DNA from: Eikenella halliae
Lineage (GTDB): Bacteria; Pseudomonadota; Gammaproteobacteria; Burkholderiales; Neisseriaceae
Assembly (NCBI RefSeq): GCF_001648475.1
Contig: NZ_LXSQ01000028.1
Location: 62,001 to 126,000, forward strand
DNA: 64,000 bases
Direction of reading: 5' to 3'
A program made the translations under genes and the position numbers. Positions 48,655 through 57,191 of the stretch are shown in pieces. Numbering within the stretch: the stretch's first letter is position 1; each line of letters opens with the position of its first letter. The notes beneath the pieces are model-generated. The model ran no database searches and was not told the origin of the DNA. It was given only the letters and a program-made list of their open reading frames with translations.

Positions 48655-49620
48655 ATGAAACACATCATCCGCCGCAATAGCGAGCCCAACAGCGGCAACT
48701 GGGAGCGCGACACGCTGGAAAAACTCCTGCTCGAAGCCTACCGCGAGCAGCGCCGCGCCCGTATTTGGAAGCTCATTTTCCGCCTGCTGCTCATCGCCTT
48801 TCTGGCACTCTATTTGTTTGCCGTTTTCGGCAAGATGGGCAGCCTCAACCCCGCCTCCGCCGAGCCGCACACTGCCGTCATCCGACTCGAAGGCGCGATT
48901 ACCGCCGGAGAAAACCAGGCCGGCAAACTGCGCCAGGGTTTGGAAGCCGCCTATAAAAACAAACAGGTGCGCGGCATCATCATCCGTGCCAACAGCCCCG
49001 GCGGCTCGCCCGTGGTATCCGGCGTGGCCTACCGCGAAATCCGCCGCCTGCGCGCCGAGCATCCCGGCATCCCCGTGTATGTGGTGGCCGAAGACATGTG
49101 TGCCTCCGGCTGCTACTACATCGCCGCCGCCGCCGATAAAATCTATGCCGACCAATCCAGCATCGTCGGCAGCATCGGCGTGGTTGGCAGCGGCTTCGAC
49201 CTCACCGGCCTGATGCGCAATATGGGCATCCAGCGCCGCCAGCGCACCGCCGGCAGCAACAAAGGCATGGGCGACCCCTTCAGCCCGGAGACCCCCGAGC
49301 AAACCGCCATCTGGCAAGGCATGCTGGACGACATCCACCAGCAGTTCATCAAAGCCGTGCGCGACGGGCGCGGCAAACGCCTGAACGAAGCGGATAATCC
49401 CGACCTGTTCAGTGGCCGCGTGTACACCGGCAACGAAGCGCTCAAAACCGGCCTCATCGACGGTCTGGGCGACATCTACAGCGTATCGCGCGACATCATC
49501 AAAGCCCCCGAGCTGGTGGACTACACCCCTGCCGACGACATCAGCCGCCTGTTCGGCAAAGGCGTGGGCACCAGCGTGCGCCAAGGCCTGCAGGAAGTGT
49601 CGCAGGAACAGCTTTGGTAG
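48655..49620 (+). CDS. sppA: Signal peptide peptidase SppA (S49 family)
   Basis: The 321-residue protein has a single membrane anchor (about 40-60). The S49 serine is in MCASGCYYIAAAADKI (about residue 147) and the lysine in AGSNKGMGDPFSPE (about 199). It digests signal peptides left in the inner membrane. The length fits the short (half-size) SppA form. Confidence 0.93.
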   Translation: MKHIIRRNSEPNSGNWERDTLEKLLLEAYREQRRARIWKLIFRLLLIAFLALYLFAVFGKMGSLNPASAEPHTAVIRLEGAITAGENQAGKLRQGLEAAYKNKQVRGIIIRANSPGGSPVVSGVAYREIRRLRAEHPGIPVYVVAEDMCASGCYYIAAAADKIYADQSSIVGSIGVVGSGFDLTGLMRNMGIQRRQRTAGSNKGMGDPFSPETPEQTAIWQGMLDDIHQQFIKAVRDGRGKRLNEADNPDLFSGRVYTGNEALKTGLIDGLGDIYSVSRDIIKAPELVDYTPADDISRLFGKGVGTSVRQGLQEVSQEQLW

Positions 49621-49935
49621 GGATTAGCCCCTTGCCTTAGCCGGAAAAAGAGGCTACCTGAAAATGCAAGCGCCAACGCAGTGACAATGATTTCTGCGTG
49701 CTGGCCAAGCCGAAATTCAGGTAGCCCTTTTTTAACTCCGCTGAAGCTCCGCTTTCAGGTAGCCCGCTTGAAAAGCCGGATATTTGCCTGATATGTATGC
49801 CACCTATCAGCGGATTCAAATGAAAATGATGCCAAGCGGCGGGCCGTAGGGCGTACAGGCAGTACGCCAAGGCGGGCCGACGCGTAACATGGCGATTTTC
49901 ATCCGCTATCACTGCTGTTAAGAGGAGAACCCACC
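49621..49935. repeat. Gap with uptake pair, composite repeat and Correia-like element
   Basis: Holds an inverted uptake pair (49651-49727), a composite repeat (49730-49764) and the 99-bp element at 49809-49907. No gene is seen apart from the promoter area of the glsB-type gene. Confidence 0.6.
49809..49907. mobile_element. Correia-like miniature element with different ends
   Basis: The ends AGCGGAT...GAAAAT and ATTTTC...ATCCGCT are inverted. The core GGGCGTACAGGCAGTACGCC parallels the Correia core (GACAGTACAGGTAGTACGGC), and GGCGGGCCG lies at matching places. It looks like a local relative of the Correia family with its own terminal repeats. Confidence 0.6.
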
Positions 49936-50172
49936 ATGATCAGCACCATTATCATCGGCTTCATCATCGGCGTTTTGGCCAAATTCCTGTATCCGGGCGG
50001 GCAGCGCCTGGGCATCATCATGACTACGCTGCTCGGCATCGGCGGATCGGTGCTGGCCAGCTGGGTCGGGCAGACGATGGGCTGGTATGCCATCGGCCAG
50101 CCCGCAGGCTGGATTGCCTCCACGTTGGGCGCCATAGCCATTCTGGCCATCTTTGCCAGCCTGCGGAAATAA
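49936..50172 (+). CDS. GlsB/YeaQ/YmgE-family membrane protein
   Basis: The 78-residue protein has three hydrophobic segments with glycine motifs (GFIIGVLAKFLYPGG, GIIMTTLLGIGGSVLASWVG). It belongs to the family long called transglycosylase-associated and often stress-induced. Ribosome binding site AGAGGAGA precedes the ATG. Confidence 0.88.
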   Translation: MISTIIIGFIIGVLAKFLYPGGQRLGIIMTTLLGIGGSVLASWVGQTMGWYAIGQPAGWIASTLGAIAILAIFASLRK

Positions 50173-50190
50173 GGTTTGCCGGAAAGCAAA

Positions 50191-50227
50191 AGCAGCCCCA
50201 GCCGACAGCGGGTGGGGCTGCTTTTTA
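50191..50227 (+). terminator. Terminator after the YeaQ-type gene
   Basis: AGCAGCCCCA pairs with TGGGGCTGCT and is followed by TTTTA. Confidence 0.88.
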
Positions 50228-50666
50228 TTGTGGGCACACAAAATCAGGGCCAGGCCATGCGGCGCCGGTTTTGCCATTCCGCCATACGCGCCTGCCTTGG
50301 GCGCAGGCGTAATCCGATTTTCAGGTAGCCTTTTGAGGCACGGATACTTGGCATTTGGCGCGGCAAACGGCGGGCGGGTGTGAAACCCGCCCTACGGATA
50401 TCGGCAGCCGCCATGGGTGAGGCTACCTGAAAACTATTTCCCCGCCCGATATAGGCGGGCCGGGGGACGGGCGCAAGCCGCGGGTTTGTTTTTGCTTCGC
50501 CGAAATTGATGTTTTCAGGTAGCCTTTTAATGCAGCAGGTAGGATGTTTAGCGGGTTTCAGGTAGCCTGATGGCCGGAGGTGTTGGCGATAGATCGGATT
50601 GGTTGCGCCAGCCGGTTGGCCCATTCTATTGGCAGGGGCGGCGCTGGCTCTGATTTTGTTGATTAG
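50228..50666. other. Long gap with uptake sequences and inverted repeats
   Basis: No convincing gene is seen. It holds four uptake sequences (near 50322, 50421, 50512 and 50556) and a GGCGGGTGTGAAACCCGCC inverted repeat (50373-50391). The rest shows nothing clear. Confidence 0.6.
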
Positions 50667-51593
50667 TCATTTTATAAACTCCGCTTTAGATTGATTTAAT
50701 GGAATTAGCACCTTACTAGAAAAGGTAATTGCTTTTTGGTCATATGGGTCTTCACCAGGACATCGCTCGCCTCTGCCCCAAGGGTTTGGATTCTGCTCAA
50801 ATTTGGAATAGCCTAATTCCGGCACAAAGGCATACATGGTTTTCTCAGCCATCAATTCATTGGTTTGGGTATCGATAATCTTGATGGTTGTTCCCGCTAT
50901 CCAATGTTTGCGGTTTTCCCAGGAAATATCGTTCTCGTAAGTAACGGCATAGCGGGCACGGGGATGGGGATTAGTTTGCTTATCGACAATCCAACTCCCG
51001 TTCTTCGACCAAGCCATATAACGGGTAACAGATTGATCTTTTTGCAATACATCAACATAGCTGTAGAAGACATTAGATCTACTTGGCAAAAAACTTTTAA
51101 TATAATTCTCACGCCTTGATTCACTCTCCACCGCCGCATCCTCCCACATCTGGTCTTTCAGCGGGTTGTAGCGGTTGCTCTGATACTTCTCGTCATCCCC
51201 GCGCACTTTCAGCAGCAGGATGCCGTCCACATTGTCCGCCGTGCGGTAGATCTTCTCGCCGGCGTTTTGGCATAGCTGGTCGAAGCGGGCTTTGGCGGGC
51301 TCGTAGTATTGCTTGCGCCATGCTGCGCGTTCGGCTCTCGCCCGCTGCAATTCCTGCTGCCGCTGCGCATCCCGCTCTTTTTGCAGAAAATAGGGAATAA
51401 CGAGGAATACAAACAACACAATCAGCGCAGGAACGGGCACTAGCCAGCGGTGTTTCTGCATCCACTGCGGTTTGATGTGGTAGCACACCACTGAGGCAAT
51501 GATTGCTATCACGATGGCAGCCACGATACCGATAACTTCCAAAACATTAAACAGGGAATAGAGGAATCGGCCGAGATCGCGCGAGGTGAACAT
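50667..51593 (-). CDS. Membrane-anchored protein of unknown function
   Basis: The 308-residue protein has two membrane segments (about 14-40 and 50-70) and a coiled-coil linker rich in Arg/Gln. The outer domain (115-308) is beta-rich and includes SVTRYMAWSKNGSWIVDK and WENRKHWIAGTTIKIIDTQTNELMAE. The 3' half is more AT-rich than its 5' half, so the gene may be a mosaic. No family was recognised. Confidence 0.65.
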   Translation of the reverse strand: MFTSRDLGRFLYSLFNVLEVIGIVAAIVIAIIASVVCYHIKPQWMQKHRWLVPVPALIVLFVFLVIPYFLQKERDAQRQQELQRARAERAAWRKQYYEPAKARFDQLCQNAGEKIYRTADNVDGILLLKVRGDDEKYQSNRYNPLKDQMWEDAAVESESRRENYIKSFLPSRSNVFYSYVDVLQKDQSVTRYMAWSKNGSWIVDKQTNPHPRARYAVTYENDISWENRKHWIAGTTIKIIDTQTNELMAEKTMYAFVPELGYSKFEQNPNPWGRGERCPGEDPYDQKAITFSSKVLIPLNQSKAEFIK

Positions 51594-51865
51594 GGGGTAG
51601 GGTGTCCTTTGCTTAATTTGGCTGGGTTTTGAATCGGTCTGCCTATAAGGCTACCTGAAAAGTTTTCGGCATGTTTGGGAGGTGCTTTCTGATTGCAGAC
51701 TTGGCTTTTAAGTTTTCGCTTCGCTGAAGTTTCTTGTTTTTCAGGTAGCCCTTCGGTAGGCGCCTTCCCTTCTTGAGGCTACCTGAAAACCTTTCCTTTG
51801 CTCTGCACCAATCTTCACCGCTTGTTTTCAGGTAGCCTCTTGCCCATCCGCACCCGTCAAACAAA

Positions 51866-51912
51866 AACACCGCTGTGCGCAGCATGAAGGCCATGCTGGC
51901 GGTAGCGGTGTT
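51866..51912. repeat. Nested inverted repeat
   Basis: The outer arms AACACCGCT and AGCGGTGTT enclose an inner stem CAGCATG/CATGCTG. It is a 47-base cruciform-type structure in a region without a gene, and may be an RNA element or a repeat end. Confidence 0.5.
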
Positions 51913-52173
51913 GCTGTGTGGTGCGGCGGTACGGCGTGTTCGCGGGGGAATCCATTTGGGCTCCGGATTGGGTCGTATCGGTTGATGTGCGGCATGGTAG
52001 CTTGCTGGGGCGGCGGCTGGCAAGCCGATGTTTTGTATGGGTAGGTGTGTGGAGCGCACGTACTCGGGTTTTATCTTCGTTGAAGCTGCGTTTGGGCTGC
52101 GCAGAAACTCACGGTATTTGTTTTGGCGGAACTCGCTACGCTTGTTTTTACTATGTAGAAACTCGCTGCGCTC

Positions 52174-52211
52174 GTTTTAACTCCGTTGAAGCTTACGCTT
52201 TCAGGTAGCCT
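52174..52211. repeat. Composite repeat ending in an uptake sequence
   Basis: GTTTTAACTCCGTTGAAGCT is followed by TACGCTTTCAGGTAGCCT. This is a clean copy of the family seen at 48581 and 49730. Confidence 0.65.
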
Positions 52212-52329
52212 TTTGGTGGCATGGCAAACCGGCTGGGCTTTCGCTACGGCCTGGGTTCGCCTTGCCGTGCTTCTGTGCTGTCTGCGGCTCGCTGCTTTGT
52301 ATCGGAAGCCCATTCGGCCCGCTATGTGT

Positions 52330-54351
52330 TTATTTGTTCTGTTCCATTTTGGCGTTGAGCATATCGAGCATGCTGCGCAGGTTGGCTTTGCCTTCTTCGT
52401 GGCTCACGATGGGTTCGCCGCCTTTGCGGCCGAGGATTTTGAGGTCGGCTTGGGGCATTTCGCCGATAAAGCGGCTGGGCTCGGGGAATTGCCAGCCGCC
52501 TTGGCGGCGGCGTTTGACGCAGTGGGTGAGGGTGAGGCTGTGTTTGGCGCGGGTGATGCCGACATACATGAGGCGGCGTTCTTCGTCGAGGTTGCCTTCT
52601 TCTACGCTGTCGGCGTGGGGGAAGAGGCCTTCTTCGCAGCCGGCGAGGATGACGTGGGGGTATTCGAGGCCTTTGGCGGCGTGCAGGGTGGAGAGGGTGA
52701 CGGTGTCGGTTTCTTCTTTGCTGCGGCTGTCGAGCAGGTTCATCAGGGCGATGGTTTGGGAGAGTTCGATCAGGGTTTTGCCGTCTTGTTCGCCTTTTCT
52801 GGCCAGCCAGGCGCATAAATCTTGCACGTTGCGCCATTTGATTTCGCCGCTTTTGCCTTCTTCGTGTTCGAGCAGGTAGGTTTCGTAGCGGATGTCGGTC
52901 AGGAGCTCTTGGATGAGGCTGCCTGCGGGCTCGCTTTGGGCGCGGCTTTGGTAGCTTTGCATAAGGGCGGTGAACTGGCGCAGGGCTTCGCGGCCGGCGG
53001 CGGGGAGTTGGGCTAGGGCTTCGGCGGTGTTGGCGGCGGCGTAGAGGCTGCAGGAGGCAGCTGCTGCGTAGCGGTTGAGGCTGCTGAGGGTGGCGTCGCC
53101 GATGCCGCGTTTGGGAGTGGTGGCGGCGCGCAGGAAGGCGGGGTCGTCGTCGGGGTTGGCGAGTAGGCGCAGGTAGGCGAGGATGTCTTTGATTTCGGCT
53201 TTGTCAAAGAAGCTTTGGCCGCCGGAAACGCGGTAGGGGATGTGGGCGCTGCGCAGGGCTTCTTCAAACAGGCGGGCTTGGTGGTTGCTGCGGTAGAGGA
53301 TGGCGAAGTCGGCGTAGTTGAGGCTGCCGCCGCTTTGGTTGCGCCGGCGGATGATGCTGCCGGCGGCGTATTCGGCTTCGTGTTGTTCGTTTTGGCAGGC
53401 GATGATGCGCACGGGCTCGCCTTCGCCGTATTGGCTCCAGAGGGTTTTGGGGAAGAGCTTGGGGTTGTTGGCGATAACTTGGTTGGCCACGCGCAGGATG
53501 CGGGCGGAGGAGCGGTAGTTTTGCTCGAGCTTGATGATTTTGAGGGCGGGGTAGTCTTGCTGGAGCAGGCGGAGGTTTTCCATGTTGGCGCCGCGCCAGG
53601 CGTAGATGCTTTGGTCGTCGTCGCCCACGGCGGTGAAGCGGCCTTCGGCGCCGGTGAGCAGCTTCATGAGGGTGTATTGGCAGGTATTGGTGTCTTGGCA
53701 TTCGTCCACCAGGAGGTGCAGCAGGCGCATCTGCCATTTGATTCGGATGCCGGCTTCGTTTTGCAGCAGGCGGGTGGGCAGGAGGATGAGGTCGTCGAAA
53801 TCGACGGCTTGGTAGCTGTGCAGGGTTTCCTGGTAGCCTGCGTAGAGCCGGGCGGTTTGGCGTTCCCATTCGTTGGAGGCTACCTGAAAGGCTTGCTCGG
53901 GGGTGAGCAGGTCGTTTTTCCACAGGGAGATTCTGTGCTGGGCGCGGAAGACGGCGTCGCGGCCGCTGCTGCCGAGCAGCTCGGCGATGATTTTGCCGCT
54001 GTCGGAGCTGTCGAACACGGAGAAGTTTTGTTTGTAGCCGATGTGTTGGGCTTCTTCGCGCAAGAGGCGCATGCCCAGCGAGTGGAAGGTGCAGACGGTA
54101 AGCCCGCGGGTTTGGCGGCTGCCGAGCATGGCGGCGGTGCGCTCCTGCATTTCGGCGGCGGCTTTGTTGGTGAAGGTGATGGCGGCGATGTTGTGCGGGG
54201 CGTAGCCCACTTCGCGGATGAGGTGGGCGATTTTTTCGGTGATCACGCGGGTTTTGCCGCTGCCTGCCCCGGCCAGCACAAACAGGGGGCCGCCGAGATA
54301 ATACACGGCTTCGAGCTGCTGGGGGTTGAGGTGGAAGGATGGTGTGGACAT
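52330..54351 (-). CDS. rep: ATP-dependent DNA helicase Rep
   Basis: The 673-residue superfamily 1 helicase has LAGAGSGKT (Walker A, about 26-34), ITFTNKAAAEM, DECQDTN (motif II), GDDDQSIYAWRGA and LHAAKGLEYPHV. It restarts replication forks and clears proteins from DNA. The length is that of Rep rather than UvrD. An uptake sequence in frame (read as FQVAS) is near 53885. Confidence 0.93.
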   Translation of the reverse strand: MSTPSFHLNPQQLEAVYYLGGPLFVLAGAGSGKTRVITEKIAHLIREVGYAPHNIAAITFTNKAAAEMQERTAAMLGSRQTRGLTVCTFHSLGMRLLREEAQHIGYKQNFSVFDSSDSGKIIAELLGSSGRDAVFRAQHRISLWKNDLLTPEQAFQVASNEWERQTARLYAGYQETLHSYQAVDFDDLILLPTRLLQNEAGIRIKWQMRLLHLLVDECQDTNTCQYTLMKLLTGAEGRFTAVGDDDQSIYAWRGANMENLRLLQQDYPALKIIKLEQNYRSSARILRVANQVIANNPKLFPKTLWSQYGEGEPVRIIACQNEQHEAEYAAGSIIRRRNQSGGSLNYADFAILYRSNHQARLFEEALRSAHIPYRVSGGQSFFDKAEIKDILAYLRLLANPDDDPAFLRAATTPKRGIGDATLSSLNRYAAAASCSLYAAANTAEALAQLPAAGREALRQFTALMQSYQSRAQSEPAGSLIQELLTDIRYETYLLEHEEGKSGEIKWRNVQDLCAWLARKGEQDGKTLIELSQTIALMNLLDSRSKEETDTVTLSTLHAAKGLEYPHVILAGCEEGLFPHADSVEEGNLDEERRLMYVGITRAKHSLTLTHCVKRRRQGGWQFPEPSRFIGEMPQADLKILGRKGGEPIVSHEEGKANLRSMLDMLNAKMEQNK

Positions 54352-54423
54352 GGGGTGTGGATAAGGCTGCTTGGGGTTTCAGGTAGCCTGTTGCTGGTGT
54401 ATTGAAAATTTAGCTTCGCAGGA

Positions 54424-54481
54424 ATTCGCTGCGTTCGTTTTTGCTACGCAGAAACTCGCTGCGCTCGTTTTCAGGTAGCCT
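54424..54481. repeat. Tandem repeat of an AACTCGCTGCG-type phrase
   Basis: TTCGCTGCGTTCGTTTTTGC and AACTCGCTGCGCTCGTTTT follow each other and end in an uptake sequence. The same phrase is at 52156 and, inside dprA, at 56892. Confidence 0.6.
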
Positions 54482-54939
54482 TATCTTGCTTTGGCGGCTC
54501 GGATGTTTTGCAGCAGTTCGTTTATATCTGCACCAGCGCCGTTTTGGAGGGCGGTCTGCGCCCATTTTTCTGCGTTGTGCAGCGTGGCTGCTTGCCGGTC
54601 GGTTTGGTATTGGTCGAAGAAAATGTGGGCGAGGTTGGCCTGGGCTTGCAGGTGGCCCAGCTCGGCGGCTTTGATGTGCCAGTATAGGCCTGCCTCATGG
54701 TTTTGCTCGTAGAAATCGAAATGGGCGGACAATTTCAATGCGGCTTGGCTGTCGCCTGCGGTGGCGGCTTGTTTTAAACGCTCCAGTTCGTTTGCGGGGA
54801 TGGCGGCGAAGCTGCTGATGGATGGGTCGGGGTCTGGTAGGGGCATAGGGTGTTCACTTTGGGCATGAGCACTGAGGCTGAGACAGGTAAGGATTAGAGC
54901 CGGTATGGCGGCCGGCCGGATGAGTTTGATTGGGCGCAT
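54481..54939 (-). CDS. Periplasmic protein with Sel1-like repeats
   Basis: The 152-residue protein has a signal peptide ending SAHA. Helical repeats follow (AATAGDSQAALKLSAHFDF, AAELGHLQAQANLAHIFFDQ), which resemble Sel1/TPR units. It may be an adaptor in the periplasm. No partner is evident. Confidence 0.72.
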   Translation of the reverse strand: MRPIKLIRPAAIPALILTCLSLSAHAQSEHPMPLPDPDPSISSFAAIPANELERLKQAATAGDSQAALKLSAHFDFYEQNHEAGLYWHIKAAELGHLQAQANLAHIFFDQYQTDRQAATLHNAEKWAQTALQNGAGADINELLQNIRAAKAR

Positions 54940-54964
54940 TGTGCTCGTATTTTCCTGTGCAAGA

Positions 54965-55006
54965 GGCTACCTGAAAATAGTTTGCCTGATTTTCAGGTAG
55001 CCTCTT
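54965..55006. terminator. Uptake-sequence inverted pair after ratB
   Basis: AGGCTACCTGAAAATAG and TTTTCAGGTAGCCTCTTTTTT face each other. The second copy overlaps the last codons of the ratB-type gene. Confidence 0.7.
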
Positions 55007-55298
55007 TTTTCTGTTTGGCAGCGGCTTTGCGGCGGCGGTTTTCTTTCGGGTCGATGAGCAGAGCGCGGTACACTTCCACGCGGTCGCCTGTGCGCAGCGG
55101 GGTGCTGTCTTCCACTTTTTTGCCAAAGATACCGATGGGCGCGGCGGCAAAATCCACGTGCAGAAATTCGGTTGGCAAGGCGGATTGCAGCACGGCCTGC
55201 CGCGCGGTGGTGCCGCAGGCTACCTGAAAAGCCAGCAGGCGTTGTTTGCCCGGTTCAGCATAGGCCACTTCGATATGGAGCGGGGTATCGTTAGGCAT
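54993..55298 (-). CDS. RnfH-family (RatB-like) protein
   Basis: The 101-residue beta-grasp protein has IEVAYAEPGKQRLLAFQVACGTTARQAVLQS and IGIFGKKVEDSTPLRTGDRVEVYR, the RnfH/RatB pattern. It is encoded with ratA, as usual. The FQVAC stretch is an uptake sequence read as protein. Function unclear. Confidence 0.87.
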   Translation of the reverse strand: MPNDTPLHIEVAYAEPGKQRLLAFQVACGTTARQAVLQSALPTEFLHVDFAAAPIGIFGKKVEDSTPLRTGDRVEVYRALLIDPKENRRRKAAAKQKKEAT

Positions 55299-55728
55299 AG
55301 CGGCGGCCTGCCTCTTTCACGAAAGCGTCTACCAGCGTGCCGCTGATGTGGCTGAACACGGGGCTGATGAGCGCGGAAAGCATGCGGCTGGAAAATTCGT
55401 AGTGCAGCTCGAATTCCACTTTGCAGGCATCGTCGCCCAAGGGCAGGAAGTGCCAAGTTCCGTTCAGGCTTTTAAACGGGCCTTCCAGCAACACCATGCG
55501 GATTTCGCGACCGGGGATGTTGCGGTTGTGCGTGGCAAATGATTGGCGCACGCCCATATAGTCCATAAACAGCCGTGCTTTCAATTCGTTGCCGCTGCGC
55601 TCGATGATTTCGGTGCGGCTGTACCACGGCAGAAACTGCGGATAATCCTCCGCTTTGTCCACCAGCTCGAACATCTGCTCGGCAGAATGTGGCACGAGCA
55701 GGGATTTCTTCACGGTTTTGAGCGACAT
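55291..55728 (-). CDS. ratA: RatA/coenzyme Q-binding START-domain protein
   Basis: The 145-residue protein is of the Coq10/RatA family (KSLLVPHSAEQMFELVDKAEDYPQFLPWYSRTEI, and SFATHNRNIPGREIRMVLLEGPFKSLNG). Relatives bind ubiquinone; in E. coli the protein was also reported to affect ribosome assembly. It overlaps the RnfH-type gene by eight bases. Confidence 0.9.
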   Translation of the reverse strand: MSLKTVKKSLLVPHSAEQMFELVDKAEDYPQFLPWYSRTEIIERSGNELKARLFMDYMGVRQSFATHNRNIPGREIRMVLLEGPFKSLNGTWHFLPLGDDACKVEFELHYEFSSRMLSALISPVFSHISGTLVDAFVKEAGRRYA

Positions 55729-55952
55729 ACAAACGGCCTTGGCAATGCAAAGTGCGCATTATATAGCGAAACGCCAAACCGCCCCACCGCCAAGCACGCA
55801 TATGGCGTATAGGGCTGCATATTATCCATTTTAAACAATATGTTATTTATAATCTGCCATTCTTGGCTTGAAACTTGCTTGAAGTCTGTCCGATACCGTT
55901 CGGCAGCCGCCGATTCGCTTCCTCAACTTCATTCCCCATACACACAGAACAC

Positions 55953-57191
55953 ATGGAAAACTCCGCAGAACGTTTGGCTTGGATACAGCTTGCGCTGATG
56001 CCGTATATCGGCGCGGAAACGTTTTACGAACTCTGCCGCCACTACGGTTCGGCAGCCGCCGTGTGGGCAGCCGAACAGGAAGTGGCCGCCATCCTGCCCA
56101 GCCGCCCGGCGCAGGAAGCCTGGCGCAGCCGCCGCCACGAGGCCGAGGCTGCCGCCGAAGCCGCGCTGGCATGGGAGCAGCAGGCAAACTGCCGTTTATT
56201 GTTGGCTTGCGACGCAGATTTTCCGCCGCAATTGGGCGAAGGCATCACCGCCCCGCCCTTATTGTTTGCCCGCGGCAACACCGAATGGCTGCATCGGCCT
56301 TCGGTGGCCGTCGTGGGTAGCCGGCACGCCACGCCGCAGGCGATGCGGATTGCCGGTGAGTTTGGCGAAGCCTTGGCCGCAGCCGGCATCGTAACCGTAT
56401 CCGGCATGGCCGCCGGCATCGACAGCGCCGCCCACGAAGGCGCGTTGCGCAAGCAGGGCGGCACGGTGGCGGTGTGGGGCACGGGCATCGACCGCGTGTA
56501 TCCCGTGGCCAATAAAGCGCTGGCGCACCGCATTGCCGAAGAAGGCTGCGTGCTCTCCGAATTCCCCTTGGGCACGCGCCCGCTGGCCGGTAACTTCCCG
56601 CGCCGCAACCGCCTGATTGCCGCGCTCTCCTCTGCCGTGCTGGTGGTGGAAGCCGCTTTGGAATCCGGTTCGCTGATTACCGCGCGGCTGGCGGCAGACA
56701 TGGGGCGCGAAGTGTTCGCCGTGCCCGGCTCCATCGACAACCCGCACAGCAAAGGCTGCCACGCGCTGATTAAGCAGGGCGCGAAGCTCACCGAAACGCT
56801 GGCCGATATTCTGGAAGAATGCCCGCAGCTGCCGCAAACCGCATCGCCTAACCGCCAAACGGCAGCCCAAACCAAAAGGCTACCTGAAAGTGAGCGCAGC
56901 GAGTTTCTGCGAAATAAAAATGAAGCTGGCGAGCATTGTGAAACTGAATCGCTCCCAAACGAGCAGCCCGTCTTAACCGATACCGCGCCGGAGCCATCCG
57001 AAACGGAAACCTCACTGCTGCTGCAAGCCATGGGCTACGACCCGGTACACCCCGACAGCCTGGCCGAAATGCTCAAACTGCCCGCCGCCGATGTGTATGC
57101 CGAACTGACTTTATTAGAAATCAACGGCCAAATTGCCCCACTCTCCGGCGGCCGCTACCAACGTATTGCTCCAAATAGGAATACCAAATGA
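55953..57191 (+). CDS. dprA: DNA processing protein DprA
   Basis: The 412-residue protein loads RecA on incoming single-stranded DNA in natural transformation. The Rossmann core (about 80-290) has VVGSRHATPQAM, GMAAGIDSAAHEGAL and NRLIAALS. The C-terminal winged helix (about 345-405) has PDSLAEMLKLPAADVYAELTLLE. Between them is a linker (about 300-345) partly read from an uptake sequence and a host repeat. The ATG at 55953 gives a standard start; a longer frame exists without support. It is coupled to smg. Confidence 0.93.
   Translation: MENSAERLAWIQLALMPYIGAETFYELCRHYGSAAAVWAAEQEVAAILPSRPAQEAWRSRRHEAEAAAEAALAWEQQANCRLLLACDADFPPQLGEGITAPPLLFARGNTEWLHRPSVAVVGSRHATPQAMRIAGEFGEALAAAGIVTVSGMAAGIDSAAHEGALRKQGGTVAVWGTGIDRVYPVANKALAHRIAEEGCVLSEFPLGTRPLAGNFPRRNRLIAALSSAVLVVEAALESGSLITARLAADMGREVFAVPGSIDNPHSKGCHALIKQGAKLTETLADILEECPQLPQTASPNRQTAAQTKRLPESERSEFLRNKNEAGEHCETESLPNEQPVLTDTAPEPSETETSLLLQAMGYDPVHPDSLAEMLKLPAADVYAELTLLEINGQIAPLSGGRYQRIAPNRNTK
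56875..56912 (+). repeat. Uptake sequence and host repeat inside dprA
   Basis: AGGCTACCTGAAAGTGAGCG is followed by CAGCGAGTTTCTGCG. It is the reverse complement of the repeat phrase at 52156. It is in frame and is read as RLPESERSEF in the interdomain linker. Confidence 0.7.

Larger units (their letters stand above)
51594..52329. repeat. Repeat-rich gap
   Basis: Several uptake sequences (near 51647, 51740, 51777, 51827 and 52200) and the phrase GAAACTCGCTGCGCTCG (52156-52172) occur. There is also a two-layer inverted repeat at 51866-51912 and a decayed Correia core at 52248-52298. A 138-codon open frame on the minus strand reads through uptake sequences and is not credited. Confidence 0.65.

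Noticed and set aside
51643..52059. 138-codon minus-strand frame in the repeat gap
   Set aside because: It is built from uptake sequences read as GYLK and FSGSL and has no ribosome binding site or family.
52822..54405. Long plus-strand frames antisense to rep
   Set aside because: The helicase motifs on the minus strand leave no doubt about the real frame.
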